Part shown: positions 44,448 through 52,997 of the stretch, piece by piece
Numbering within the stretch: the first letter of the stretch is position 1
Layout: the number at the start of each line of letters is the position of its first letter
From: [Clostridium] celerecrescens 18A
Lineage (GTDB): Bacteria > Bacillota > Clostridia > Lachnospirales > Lachnospiraceae
DNA: 64,000 nt
Direction: 5' to 3'
Assembly (NCBI RefSeq): GCF_002797975.1
Contig: NZ_PGET01000001.1
Location: 3,603,501-3,667,500, forward strand
Position numbers and translations under genes: made by a program
Notes under the pieces: model-generated
The model's input: only the letters and a program-made list of their open reading frames with translations
What the model was told of the DNA's origin: nothing
Database searches by the model: none

Positions 44448-44476
44448 TTGCTTTTATTCCCGCTATGCCTTATAAT
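44448..44476 (+). promoter_or_regulatory. Promoter of the MATE transporter gene
   Basis: TTGCTT, 17-bp spacer, TATAAT (44471-44476), with ATAGGAGA as ribosome site for the ATG at 44513. Confidence 0.65.
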
Positions 44477-44512
44477 GGGGGCAGGTTCTAAATACATAAT
44501 AGGAGATTTTTT

Positions 44513-45922
44513 ATGAAACGAAAGATGTGGCAAGGCATTTTCCGCCGTCAGGACTCTGAAACCACAGATATGCAGGAACGCCAGGAAGGGACGGAACTGT
44601 TCTCCGGCAAACAGCTGCGCCAGTTGATCTTCCCCTTAGTCATAGAACAGATACTGGCTGTATTTATGGGAATGGCTGATATTATCATGGTAGCCTCCTG
44701 TGGCGAAGAAGCCGTGTCCGGCATATCCATCGTGGATACCATAAACGTCCTCCTGATCGGATTATTCGGAGCAATGGCTGCGGGAGGTTCCGTGGTAACG
44801 GCCCAATACATCGGCCGGAAAGATGAAAAAAATGTTGCCAAGGCCTCCGGCCAGCTTTTCCTGGCTGTGGGCGGGCTTTCCATGGCCATTATGGCAGTGA
44901 CACTGGTCTTTAATGGGCCGCTTCTAAGGCTCATATATGGTGACATCGGTCAGGAGGTCATGCATAACGGGAGAATTTATTTCTACATATCCTCTCTCTC
45001 CTATCCGTTCCTGGCATTTTATAACAGCGCTGCTGCCCTTTTCAGGACAGCCGGAAACTCCAAGGTATCCATGCAGGTCTCCCTGGGTGCCAACCTCTGC
45101 AACATCGCAGGAAATTTCCTGTTCATCTACGTATTCCAAATGGGCGTGGCAGGTGCCGGACTTTCCACCCTGCTTTCCAGGATCCTGTCCGCTGTGGTTA
45201 TGTTTACCCTTCTTAAAAAGCAAAGCCATTTCCCCATTGAGTTCCGTCTGCGCGCAGACAAGAGGATTCTGCGCCAGATCCTCTATATCGGCATACCAAA
45301 CGGCCTGGAAAACAGCATTTTCCAGCTGGGAAAGCTTTTGCTTTCCAGTCTGACAGCCAGCTTCGGTACTATGGCAATTGCTGCAAATGCGGTTGCAAGC
45401 ACCATCTGCGGTCTGGAAACTATCCCTGCCAGTGCCATAGGCATAGCCCTGGTGACGGTTGTGGGGCAGTGTGTAGGTGCCGGGGAACTGAAACAGGCCC
45501 GCAAATATATGGGAAAGCTGTTAAAAACGGCATATATCTGTCTGTGGATATTAAACCTTTCCATCATACCGTTTTTAAATCCCATATGCAGCCTGTTTCA
45601 TCTATCGGGCGAGACCAGCGCCCTGGCTTATAAGCTGATGCTTTACCATAGCATCTGCTGCATGATAATCCATCCCCTGTCCTTCTGCCTGACCAATGGT
45701 CTGCGGGCTGCCAATGACGTCCGTTTTACCATGACCGTTTCCATCTGTTCCATGTGGATTTGCCGGATCGTCATGGCCTACGTATTAAGCCTTTATTTCG
45801 GCCTTGGACTTATGGGAATCTGGATTGCCATGACCATCGACTGGCTTGTGCGCGCCATCTTCTTCTCCACCCGCGTCTTAAGCGGAAAATGGTGCCGGTA
45901 TGCCAACCGGAACATCCGTTAG
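44513..45922 (+). CDS. MATE-family efflux transporter
   Basis: 469-aa membrane protein with twelve hydrophobic segments, exporting cationic drugs or metabolites in exchange for Na+ or H+. N-terminal LIFPLVIEQILAVFMGMADIIMVASCGEEAVSGISIVDTIN and central MAIAANAVASTICGLETIPASAIGIALVTVVGQCVGAGELKQARKY match the MATE repeats. The gene ends with a 4-nt convergent overlap with threonine synthase, without a terminator between them. Confidence 0.93.
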   Translation: MKRKMWQGIFRRQDSETTDMQERQEGTELFSGKQLRQLIFPLVIEQILAVFMGMADIIMVASCGEEAVSGISIVDTINVLLIGLFGAMAAGGSVVTAQYIGRKDEKNVAKASGQLFLAVGGLSMAIMAVTLVFNGPLLRLIYGDIGQEVMHNGRIYFYISSLSYPFLAFYNSAAALFRTAGNSKVSMQVSLGANLCNIAGNFLFIYVFQMGVAGAGLSTLLSRILSAVVMFTLLKKQSHFPIEFRLRADKRILRQILYIGIPNGLENSIFQLGKLLLSSLTASFGTMAIAANAVASTICGLETIPASAIGIALVTVVGQCVGAGELKQARKYMGKLLKTAYICLWILNLSIIPFLNPICSLFHLSGETSALAYKLMLYHSICCMIIHPLSFCLTNGLRAANDVRFTMTVSICSMWICRIVMAYVLSLYFGLGLMGIWIAMTIDWLVRAIFFSTRVLSGKWCRYANRNIR

Positions 45923-47403
45923 CTTAAAAAGCTTACAACTGCTTCTTTCATCTTATCCGCATCGCACTCTGTATCATGACGTACAGGTACGGTGCGGATT
46001 TCTTCTACTGCCCGGGGAACGGGAACCCTGGATATCTCTGCCAGATGATCGATGATCCGGAATTCATCCGGCTCCTCCTGTTCTCCTTCAATGGCTTCCA
46101 GAACGCTTCCTGCAAATTTATAGGGGCTTGCCGTGGAAGCAATGATATTCTTTGCCTGATCCTTAGTATCTTCCTTGTATTGGTCATATACGCATGCTGC
46201 CACACCGGTATGGGGATCGATCAGATAGCCGGTATCCTCAAAAATCTTCTTAATGGCTGCCCTGGTTTCCTCTTCTCCTGCAAAACCTCCCATAAAATCT
46301 TCCATAAATTGCTTCATACCGGCGGTCACCGTATAGCTGCCTTTATCACCCAGTTCCTTCATAAGAGCCGCATTGGCCTCTGCATTACATCCGGCACTTA
46401 AATAAATCAGGCGCTCTAAGTTGCTGGATATTAAAATATCCATGGACGGAGAGCTGGTAAGGATAAAGTCCCGGTTCCTGTCATAGGTCCCGGTCTGGAA
46501 GAAGTCATAAAGAACTTTATTTTCATTGGAGGCACAGATAAGGGTCTTAATGGGAACCCCCATCTGCTTTGCCAAATAGGCGGCCAGAATGTTTCCAAAG
46601 TTTCCAGTAGGCACAGTAACATTCACTTCTTCTCCGTCAGAAATCTCTTCACAGGCAAGGAGCTTTGCATAGGCATAAACATAATACACCACCTGTGGAA
46701 CCAGCCTGCCGATGTTGATGGAGTTTGCTGAAGACAGCTGAAAGCCCTTTTCATCAAGCATGCGGGCAAATTCCTTATCACCGAATATCTTTTTGACCCC
46801 TGTCTGAGCGTCATCAAAGTTTCCATGAATAGCGGCCACATGGGTATTTTCCCCTTTCTGGGTTACCATCTGAAGCTCCTGGACGCGGCTTACACCATCC
46901 TTTGGGTAAAATACGATGATTTCCGTTCCTTCCACATCAGTAAAACCGGCCATAGCAGCCTTTCCTGTGTCGCCGGAGGTAGCGGTAAGGATCACAATTT
47001 TATTTTTCACCTGATTCTTTCTTGCCGCAACGGTCATCAGATGAGGAAGGATGGAAAGAGCCATATCCTTAAATGCAATGGTGCTTCCATGGTATAATTC
47101 CAGATAATAGGCTCCGTCAGCCTTGGCAAGCGGAGCGATCTCCTCTGTATCGAATTTGCTGTCATAAGCCTGTTCAATACAGCTCTTTAATTCCTCAGAA
47201 CTATAATCTGTAAGGTACAGCTTCATGACCTCATAGGCTGTTTCCTGGTATGTTAACGCTGACAACTCTTTCATGGATTTGTCAAGCTTTGGGATAAAAC
47301 ATGGCATAAACAGGCCGCCGTCTGCCGCCAGACCCTTTAGGATTGCCTGGGAAGCCGTCACACCGGCTTCGCCGCCCCTGGTACTTTGATAGGATATTTC
47401 CAT
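45919..47403 (-). CDS. thrC: Threonine synthase
   Basis: 494-aa PLP enzyme converting O-phosphohomoserine to threonine. The N-terminal YQSTRGG and GLAADGGLFMP, the PLP Lys in HGSTIAFKDMALSILPHLM, TATSGDTGKAAMAGF and NSINIGRLVPQVVYYV are the long-form bacterial/yeast-type signatures. No homoserine kinase or dehydrogenase next to it. AAAGGAATA is the likely ribosome site. Confidence 0.96.
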   Translation of the reverse strand: MEISYQSTRGGEAGVTASQAILKGLAADGGLFMPCFIPKLDKSMKELSALTYQETAYEVMKLYLTDYSSEELKSCIEQAYDSKFDTEEIAPLAKADGAYYLELYHGSTIAFKDMALSILPHLMTVAARKNQVKNKIVILTATSGDTGKAAMAGFTDVEGTEIIVFYPKDGVSRVQELQMVTQKGENTHVAAIHGNFDDAQTGVKKIFGDKEFARMLDEKGFQLSSANSINIGRLVPQVVYYVYAYAKLLACEEISDGEEVNVTVPTGNFGNILAAYLAKQMGVPIKTLICASNENKVLYDFFQTGTYDRNRDFILTSSPSMDILISSNLERLIYLSAGCNAEANAALMKELGDKGSYTVTAGMKQFMEDFMGGFAGEEETRAAIKKIFEDTGYLIDPHTGVAACVYDQYKEDTKDQAKNIIASTASPYKFAGSVLEAIEGEQEEPDEFRIIDHLAEISRVPVPRAVEEIRTVPVRHDTECDADKMKEAVVSFLS

Positions 47404-47614
47404 GGTATTTTATTCCTTTCCTGCTCTCTCATAATGTCAATGGATCAAAACCTTGCCAGCATTGTAGCACACTTTCTTTAAGGACGCAAGAAAAAAGGGC
47501 AAAAAAGTTTTCACCTAACGGACGAATGTATTTACCCCAGAGACACGAGGGTTCCATTTTTATTCTCTATATGGTAAGATACAACCATGGATACAGAAAG
47601 GAGAGACAGCTTCA

Positions 47615-48415
47615 TTGAAATATGAACACATGCTGACAGGGATCTTTGTAAGCCGGCCCAATCGTTTTATTGCCCACATCCTGATTTTAAAAGAGGGGTA
47701 TGGGGAAGTGGAAGTGATCTGTCACGTTAAAAATACAGGACGCTGCCGGGAATTACTCATCCCCGGCGTTAAGGTGCTGGTGCAGTTTCATCCGGAAGCC
47801 TCGGCTCTTGGTAGAAAAACAGAATACTCTTTGATCGGCGTATGGAAGGAACGGGAAAGGCGCGGGCCGCTCCTCATCAATATGGATTCCCAGGCCCCCA
47901 ATCAGGCGGCGTACGAATGGCTGCAATCCATCCGGGAAAATTCTCCCCTCCCTTTTCATCAGACAGAGGATACACCTTCCCATTTCAGCCCGGTCATAAA
48001 GGGCATCAGACGGGAAGTCACCTACGACCAGTCACGGTTCGATCTGGCTTTTCAGACGGTTCTGCCAGGTAAATGGGAAACCCATGGAGAGGAAATCCCT
48101 GCATTTATGGAGGTTAAGGGAGTCACCCTGGAAGAAAACGGCATTTCCATGTTTCCTGATGCGCCGACGGTGCGGGGAGTAAAACACATAGAGGAGCTTA
48201 TGAATGCCCACAAGGAAGGGTATGAGGCTTATATATTGTTTGTCATCCAGATGAAAGAGATGGAGGCATTTACGCCAAATAAAAAAACGCATCCGGAATT
48301 TGCGGAAGCGTTAAAAAGGGCGAAAGAGGCCGGGGTCCATATTTTAGCATATGACTGTGTCGTTACGGAGGATTCCCTCTCCCTGGACATGCCTATCCCG
48401 GTCTATCTGACGTGA
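47615..48415 (+). CDS. sfsA: SfsA family protein
   Basis: 266-aa protein of the SfsA (sugar fermentation stimulation) family, proposed to bind DNA or act as a nuclease-like protein. Motifs: RPNRFIAHI, CHVKNTGRCRELLIPG, FMEVKGVTLEENGISMFPDAPTVRGVKHIEEL (metal-site-like E-V-K) and ILFVIQMKEMEAFTPN. A TTG start at 47615 fits AAGGAGA 11 nt upstream; the ATG five codons later is an alternative. Confidence 0.92.
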   Translation: MKYEHMLTGIFVSRPNRFIAHILILKEGYGEVEVICHVKNTGRCRELLIPGVKVLVQFHPEASALGRKTEYSLIGVWKERERRGPLLINMDSQAPNQAAYEWLQSIRENSPLPFHQTEDTPSHFSPVIKGIRREVTYDQSRFDLAFQTVLPGKWETHGEEIPAFMEVKGVTLEENGISMFPDAPTVRGVKHIEELMNAHKEGYEAYILFVIQMKEMEAFTPNKKTHPEFAEALKRAKEAGVHILAYDCVVTEDSLSLDMPIPVYLT

Positions 48416-48500
48416 TAAGTGAGGAAGCTTTCAAGGGGTGGAGCTGCACCATGACATGAAACCTATTCAAGTTGTATAATTCTTCTGATTTAAAATTTTA

Positions 48501-48530
48501 CTGAAAATTTATAACAATTTAAATTATAAT
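48501..48530 (+). promoter_or_regulatory. Candidate promoter of the small toxin-like gene
   Basis: CTGAAA (48501-48506), 18-bp spacer, TATAAT (48525-48530) on the plus strand. It would start a transcript near 48537 with a leader of about 36 nt ending at the GGAGG site. Confidence 0.55.
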
Positions 48531-48562
48531 AAATATACTGTTGAAACCTTCCGGCGGAAGGG

Positions 48563-48577
48563 AGGTGTAAACTTGCA
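48563..48577 (+). repeat. Direct repeat a, over ribosome site and start codon
   Basis: AGGTGTAAACTTGCA covers part of the Shine-Dalgarno, the spacer and the TTG start of the small gene. A near-identical copy (14 of 15) lies at 48715-48729, inside the predicted antisense RNA. Confidence 0.85.
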
Positions 48578-48668
48578 ATACTTAATCAACTTAATAGTTT
48601 CGGTTACGGCAAATGTAATTAGCTACTACATACGCAAATGGTTAGACCGGAACGAAAGCAACAGTTAG
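48573..48668 (+). CDS. 31-aa hydrophobic peptide, putative Fst-like type I toxin
   Basis: A TTG at 48573 stands 7 nt behind a strong GGGAGGTG. The 31-residue product has one membrane-spanning stretch (residues 3-20, LINLIVSVTANVISYY) and a charged, Trp-containing tail (IRKWLDRNESNS). This is the layout of Fst/Ldr-type type I toxins, which insert into the inner membrane. I infer, but cannot prove, membership. Support comes from the surroundings: an antisense promoter, a shared hairpin and a duplicated start-region sequence. If transcription and translation are uncoupled by the antisense RNA, the peptide would normally be silent. Alternatives are a small regulatory membrane peptide or a chance frame. 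Confidence 0.65.
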   Translation: MQYLINLIVSVTANVISYYIRKWLDRNESNS

Positions 48669-48676
48669 CCAAAAAG

Positions 48677-48706
48677 AACCCCTAGAGACGGCCATCTCTA
48701 GGGGTT
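48677..48706. terminator. Shared bidirectional terminator of the toxin-antitoxin-like locus
   Basis: Perfect 12-bp stem AACCCCTAGAGA / TCTCTAGGGGTT with loop CGGCCA. The minus-strand side is followed by CTTTTTGG, a good T run; the plus side by CACTCTTT, weaker. Confidence 0.85.
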
Positions 48707-48714
48707 CACTCTTT

Positions 48715-48729
48715 AGGTGTAAACGTGCA
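48715..48729 (+). repeat. Direct repeat b, inside the antisense RNA
   Basis: AGGTGTAAACGTGCA, 14 of 15 identical to repeat a at 48563. It also forms the local hairpin TAGGTG...CACCTA (48714-48732). Confidence 0.85.
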
Positions 48730-48752
48730 CCTAATCAACTTTAGCTATTATC

Positions 48753-48781
48753 ATAATATACTTTTTACAGTAAAATGTCAA
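48753..48781 (-). promoter_or_regulatory. Near-consensus promoter of the antisense RNA
   Basis: On the minus strand TTGACA (48776-48781), exactly 17 bp, TATTAT (48753-48758). No open reading frame follows it, only the short predicted RNA ending at the shared hairpin. Confidence 0.75.
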
Positions 48782-48799
48782 GGCTAATAGCATTCAATC

Positions 48800-49711
48800 C
48801 TAAAACTTCCGCCCTCCGCCTCCCATGGTGCGACCGGAGGAGGTATGGGTAGTACTCCTGCCGCCGGAGGAAAAACCGCCTCCGCCCCGGCCTGTATTCC
48901 CCTGATTCCGGGGAATGATCATATAGGTCACGTTTTTGTTCACCAGATGGTCAAACTGGTCCGAATAACGGAACTGACAGTTTGCACGATAGGCCATCAG
49001 CGAGTTCTTAGCCCAGCCTCTCTCCTTTTTCATGGAATACCGACTGGTTACTCCCCCGCAGGCTGTGGCCGCTGCAATAAGCCCGATAAGGGCCGCCAGT
49101 GCTGCCTCATACCACCGGATGCTGCGGTAAACACTTATTTTTCCTGTCTCTTTATCATAATTATACTGTCCTCCGGGAATTCCGGCCTTGTAATATTTGT
49201 TCACACCGTCCAGAAAGCTCCCGGCACAGGCTCCGTAATTCTGATTGCTTATTTCGTCATAAGCGGAATCCAGAATGGAATTCCAGCGCTTATCCGTTAG
49301 AAACCGGTTCATCTTTCCCACCGGAAGGATGTAAAGCTCCCGGTTATCCATATCGATCAGGAACAATACCCCGCTGTAATCCTTCCCAACTCCATAGGCT
49401 CCTCTTATGTAAAAATCCTCCGCATATTGTCCGGCCGACTTTCCACCTGCCTGGTCTGTGGTTGTAATCACCACATCCATATTCATTTCTTTTCTCATCG
49501 CCTGGATCTGAGTTTCAAATGTTTCTATTTCTTCCTGGGAAAATAATCCGGCTTCATCATATACCCGCTTTTCCTTTAAAGCGCCTCCCGGGCCTTGGCT
49601 TTCAGCAAAAGCTTTCATGCCACCGGAAAGAACGATCAGAAACAGGAGAACCGTGAACAATAAAACGGTAACCCGGCTTATCCGAAGGAACAGTCCCTTT
49701 GTTTTCATCAT
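48800..49711 (-). CDS. TPM-domain membrane protein (YdjH-like)
   Basis: 303-aa protein: signal or anchor segment (ISRVTVLLFTVLLFLIVLSGG), extracellular TPM domain (VYDEAGLFSQEEIETFETQIQAM, DVVITTTDQ, AEDFYIRGAYGVGKDYSGVLFLIDMDNRELYI), a second membrane helix (YEAALAALIGLIAAATACGGV) and a Gly/Ser-rich tail (GRGGGGFSSGG, MGGGGRKF). Such proteins (YgcG/YdjH type) are linked to membrane stress and repair in Bacillus. Start overlaps the stop of the zinc-ribbon gene (ATGA). Last gene of the SPFH operon. Confidence 0.88.
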   Translation of the reverse strand: MMKTKGLFLRISRVTVLLFTVLLFLIVLSGGMKAFAESQGPGGALKEKRVYDEAGLFSQEEIETFETQIQAMRKEMNMDVVITTTDQAGGKSAGQYAEDFYIRGAYGVGKDYSGVLFLIDMDNRELYILPVGKMNRFLTDKRWNSILDSAYDEISNQNYGACAGSFLDGVNKYYKAGIPGGQYNYDKETGKISVYRSIRWYEAALAALIGLIAAATACGGVTSRYSMKKERGWAKNSLMAYRANCQFRYSDQFDHLVNKNVTYMIIPRNQGNTGRGGGGFSSGGRSTTHTSSGRTMGGGGRKF

Positions 49712-50778
49712 ATCAGATACCCCACAATCAGCATGGCAAGAAATACGGGCAGGAATATTTCCATAAACAGAAGCATCAGTTTGTTCCGGTCCACAGGAAG
49801 TTTTCCGCATACCTTACCGGTCTGCCCATTCACTGTAAAATAATACATCTGGTCCTTTGCCCCATCGTGGTAGGTAAGAGTCCACACAGGCAAAAGTGCA
49901 TACTCCCATCGTTCATCCTCCAGACGGATGGATTGATTCTGAACCCTCACAGAATCATAGGAGGTAATGCTGTTTTTTAAGGACTGCTCAGCAAACAGGC
50001 GCACCTCTGACTTTACATCCTCAGAGAATTCCTGCTCTCCCATGTCCCGCCGTTCTGCCACAAAGCCGGAAAGATACCCCATGGAAAAGGGCTTCATCTT
50101 CTCCGTTTCAAAAGGCAGAACTCCCTCCACCAACTCCCGGTTGGACTTTTTAAGAGCATTACGGGGTACGAATTTTACAGGCATAGAGCCTTCCCTGCGG
50201 ACATCATAGGTCTGAGTTTCCGTATAGCGTCGGTCACCGCTTACCCATACCCGCAGACGGTCCGCTTTTGCATTCAGGCTTCCCTCTGCCCGGCAGCTGT
50301 AAAGCATATAAGGAAAATATACACCGGAAATCTTCTCGATCTGGTCTTCACTGTAAAAAGCTTTAGGAACAAACCGTTTCTTTTTCATCCATTGCTCAAA
50401 GATTTCCACGGCCCGCTTCTTTTCCATTGCAAATGGAACTACATAATCCGGATGGAATTCCCCGGACAGCCTGCCCGATAAGATCACCGGGTTATGACAA
50501 TAGTAGCAGAAGGTCGCTGCAGTGGTCTCATCCGTCACGATCTCGGCACCGCAGCTAGGGCAGGTATAAAGAACAGGCTCTCCGCCCTGTTTCTTTGCTT
50601 TGGGTGCCTCCGGCTCCCTGATCTTCTTTTCTTCCTTAGGCTCCTGTGGCTCCCCGCTCTCTGTTTCTTTCTGGTTGAATTCTGATAAGCAGTATTCACA
50701 AGCATATTTCTGCTTTTTCGGATCAAAGATAAGCGGCCCGCCGCAATTTGGACATTTATAGCTTATGATCTCACTCAT
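49708..50778 (-). CDS. Zinc-ribbon membrane protein (YdjG-like)
   Basis: 356-aa protein with two N-terminal zinc ribbons (YKCPNCGG...YACEYCLSE near residues 7-32 and YTCPSCGAEI...FCYYCHNPV near 69-91), a charged linker rich in Glu/Pro/Lys between them, a large beta-rich middle and one C-terminal membrane helix (MEIFLPVFLAMLIVGYLI). It matches the YdjG-type partner of SPFH and TPM proteins. The start at 50778 overlaps the SPFH stop (ATGA). Tail-anchored topology with zinc domains in the cytoplasm is inferred. Confidence 0.87.
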   Translation of the reverse strand: MSEIISYKCPNCGGPLIFDPKKQKYACEYCLSEFNQKETESGEPQEPKEEKKIREPEAPKAKKQGGEPVLYTCPSCGAEIVTDETTAATFCYYCHNPVILSGRLSGEFHPDYVVPFAMEKKRAVEIFEQWMKKKRFVPKAFYSEDQIEKISGVYFPYMLYSCRAEGSLNAKADRLRVWVSGDRRYTETQTYDVRREGSMPVKFVPRNALKKSNRELVEGVLPFETEKMKPFSMGYLSGFVAERRDMGEQEFSEDVKSEVRLFAEQSLKNSITSYDSVRVQNQSIRLEDERWEYALLPVWTLTYHDGAKDQMYYFTVNGQTGKVCGKLPVDRNKLMLLFMEIFLPVFLAMLIVGYLI

Positions 50779-51989
50779 GGTCTTGGTTTTCCACACTCCG
50801 AACAAAATCTGCCATTGTTTACAGTTTTACATTCACAGGTCCATGTTCCAGCCGGCTTTGGATTTCCGCATTCCGGACAGAATTTTCCTGTATTCACACT
50901 TCCGCAGCCGCAGGTCCATTGGCTTTCTGAAGGACTTTCGGCCTTACCCACTCCGCTTGCCGGAGTCCGTTCGCTGGAATTTTCCTGCTGGGCCCGGTTC
51001 ATCTGCATCTGCTGATAATTGGCATTTGAAGCTGCTCCCATAAAGCCTCCGCCTGTGTTCATTCCCATGTTCATGCCCATAAAACCAGCCATGGAACCAT
51101 TGGCATTGCTCCCTGCCGCTTCAAGACCTCTGGCCACCGCTCCCTGCACATAGCCCTCCCTGACCCCGGGATCACTTAACATGGCCCCCTGGTTGCGCAT
51201 CTGGATCAGCTTCTTTGATTCCTCATCATAGGAAATACTGGCGATTCCAACGGACTGGATCTCGATACCTCTCTGGTCCTTCCACTGGTCATCAAGGACA
51301 CCCGCCATATACTGACCCAGTTCTCTTCCTTTTGAAGCTACATAGGAGATCCGGATACCATCGGCGGACATCTGGTTGATCGATGACTGAAGAGCCTCTA
51401 AAAATTCAGATAAATACTGGGCATTGATATCATCCACCTCGACCCGGGAAGCATTTTTCGGTATGGCTTCCCCATAGAACATCAGAGGGTCCGTCACCTT
51501 GATGGAATATGTTCCGTGGGCCCGTAAAAACAATTCCGCATTATAAAACTGATCGAAATAATTGATGGGATTGGGGGTACCGAACTTAATCCCTTTAATC
51601 TCCTGTAAATTGATGAAATACACCCTCTGGGAAGTGGGCGTCTGTCCGCCGAAGCGGATCCGGTCAAAGGATTCCTTTATGGCTTCATCAAACTGACCGT
51701 TAAAAAGGGACGGAAGGGAAGAATTTTTCACAGTAAAATAGCCTGGTTCTCCGGTGTAATCAATCACCTTTCCGCCATCGACCAAAATCATGAACTGATT
51801 GGGGTAAACATGAATGACGGAACCATCAGATACCGTATATTCTGTGCTCTTTGTATTGGATCCCTTCCGGATCTTCACTCCGCTGGTGAATACGGTCTGA
51901 TCTCCCATATTGCCTGCTTCTATCACTTCAAGCCACTGGTCTGCCAGTGAACCTCCTACTGCGGTAGTAAGTGCCTTAACAATTCCCAT
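50775..51989 (-). CDS. SPFH-domain protein with C-terminal zinc ribbons (YdjI-like)
   Basis: 404-aa protein. The SPFH (virion core/YdjI) domain covers residues 1-290 (GSVIHVYPNQFMILVDGGKVIDYTGEPGYFTV; LRAHGTYSIKVTDPLMFY; IQSVGIASISYDEES). Then comes a Met/Gly/Asn-rich linker (GFMGMNMGMNTGGGFMG) and two short zinc ribbons (WTCGCGSVNTGKFCPECG, WTCECKTVNNGRFCSECG). In Bacillus the homologue acts with PspA-like proteins in the membrane stress response; no pspA is seen here. First gene of the operon, behind the duplicated element at 52018-52137. Confidence 0.92.
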   Translation of the reverse strand: MGIVKALTTAVGGSLADQWLEVIEAGNMGDQTVFTSGVKIRKGSNTKSTEYTVSDGSVIHVYPNQFMILVDGGKVIDYTGEPGYFTVKNSSLPSLFNGQFDEAIKESFDRIRFGGQTPTSQRVYFINLQEIKGIKFGTPNPINYFDQFYNAELFLRAHGTYSIKVTDPLMFYGEAIPKNASRVEVDDINAQYLSEFLEALQSSINQMSADGIRISYVASKGRELGQYMAGVLDDQWKDQRGIEIQSVGIASISYDEESKKLIQMRNQGAMLSDPGVREGYVQGAVARGLEAAGSNANGSMAGFMGMNMGMNTGGGFMGAASNANYQQMQMNRAQQENSSERTPASGVGKAESPSESQWTCGCGSVNTGKFCPECGNPKPAGTWTCECKTVNNGRFCSECGKPRP

Positions 51990-52017
51990 GTCATTTCCTC
52001 CTTAACGGTTTTTATTC

Positions 52018-52137
52018 GATGAGTGATCTCACCTTCACTCTCTTTCGCTCATTATATCATGAACCTGCGGTTCTTGATCGTCATTCGCCGTTCGTGCCGA
52101 TGAGTGAACTCATCTTCACTCTCTTTCGCTCATTATA
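52018..52137 (-). repeat. Duplicated 39-bp promoter-like element (81-bp spacing)
   Basis: Two copies, 52018-52056 and 52099-52137, 37 of 39 identical. On the minus (sense) strand each begins TATAATGAGCGAAAGAGAG and ends in a palindrome; the upstream copy has perfect arms GATGAGT-GA-ACTCATC, the downstream copy is imperfect. Between them lies another small inverted repeat GAACCGCAGGTTC. TATAAT could serve as -10 twice, though no matching -35 is seen. Confidence 0.8.
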
Positions 52138-52157
52138 CTACACCATTAATCGGTTGG

Positions 52158-52985
52158 CTATACCGTTCCTCTCATCATGGAAATTTCTTTTGCGTATCCG
52201 GAAAGGTCATTGGGCGTTTCCAGATAAAAAGGAAGGCCCTTTAAAGCCGGGTGAACCGTCATCCGCTTCAGAGCCTCAAAACCGATAAAGCCTTCTCCGA
52301 TTTTAGCATGACGGTCCTTGTGAGCCCCAAGAGGATTCTGACTGTCATTTAAATGGATCGCCTTCAATTTTTCCAGACCGATAATCCGGTCAAACCGGTT
52401 TAAGACTCCGTCCAGATCACCGGCAATATCATAGCCTGCATCCCATACGTGGCACGTATCCAGGCAGATGCCCATATAATCCTTTTGCTCCACCCGGTCC
52501 AGGATCTCCCGTAACTCTTCAAATTCCCGTCCTACCTCGCTGCCCTTGCCGGACATGGTCTCTAAAAGGACGGTGGTATGAAGCTCCGGTGTCAGAACCT
52601 GATTCAGCATATCTGAAATATAACGGATCCCGTCTTCTGTCCCCTGTCCCACATGGCTTCCCGGATGGAAATTGTAGCAGTTTCCGGGAGTGTATTCCAT
52701 CCGGTCTAAATCATCCTTCATGGTATCTCTGGCAAGGGTACGAAGCCCTTCATCTGCGGAGCAGGCATTTAAAGTGTAGGGCGCATGGGCCAGAATCCGG
52801 TTTATTCCATGTTCCCTGGCAAAAGCCAGGAAACGGTTCACATCATCAGGGTTCATGGCTTTGGCCCTTGTTCCCCTGGGATTTCTTGTAAAGAACTGAA
52901 AGGTGTTTGCATCAATCTTTTCAGCTTCCTTCCCCATGGCGAAATAGCCTTTTGAGGAAGACAGGTGACATCCGATGGTAAGCAT
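52158..52985 (-). CDS. nfo: Endonuclease IV (AP endonuclease)
   Basis: 275-aa zinc enzyme cleaving DNA at abasic sites in base excision repair. Family motifs: [94 protein letters not shown] and PFYLETPN. All expected metal ligands are present. It follows the ABC permease by 12 nt, so it is probably the last gene of that operon despite an unrelated function. Confidence 0.95.
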   Translation of the reverse strand: MLTIGCHLSSSKGYFAMGKEAEKIDANTFQFFTRNPRGTRAKAMNPDDVNRFLAFAREHGINRILAHAPYTLNACSADEGLRTLARDTMKDDLDRMEYTPGNCYNFHPGSHVGQGTEDGIRYISDMLNQVLTPELHTTVLLETMSGKGSEVGREFEELREILDRVEQKDYMGICLDTCHVWDAGYDIAGDLDGVLNRFDRIIGLEKLKAIHLNDSQNPLGAHKDRHAKIGEGFIGFEALKRMTVHPALKGLPFYLETPNDLSGYAKEISMMRGTV

Positions 52986-52997
52986 AAAAACCTCCTG

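Larger units (their letters stand above)
48671..48746 (-). ncRNA. Putative antisense antitoxin RNA
   Basis: Predicted transcript of about 75 nt on the minus strand, from the promoter at 48753-48781 to the hairpin at 48677-48706, ending in TTTTT. It carries the complement of direct repeat b (48715-48729), which can pair with repeat a at the toxin ribosome site, and shares the terminator with the toxin mRNA. This is the organisation of RNA II in par/Fst systems. Confidence 0.6.
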
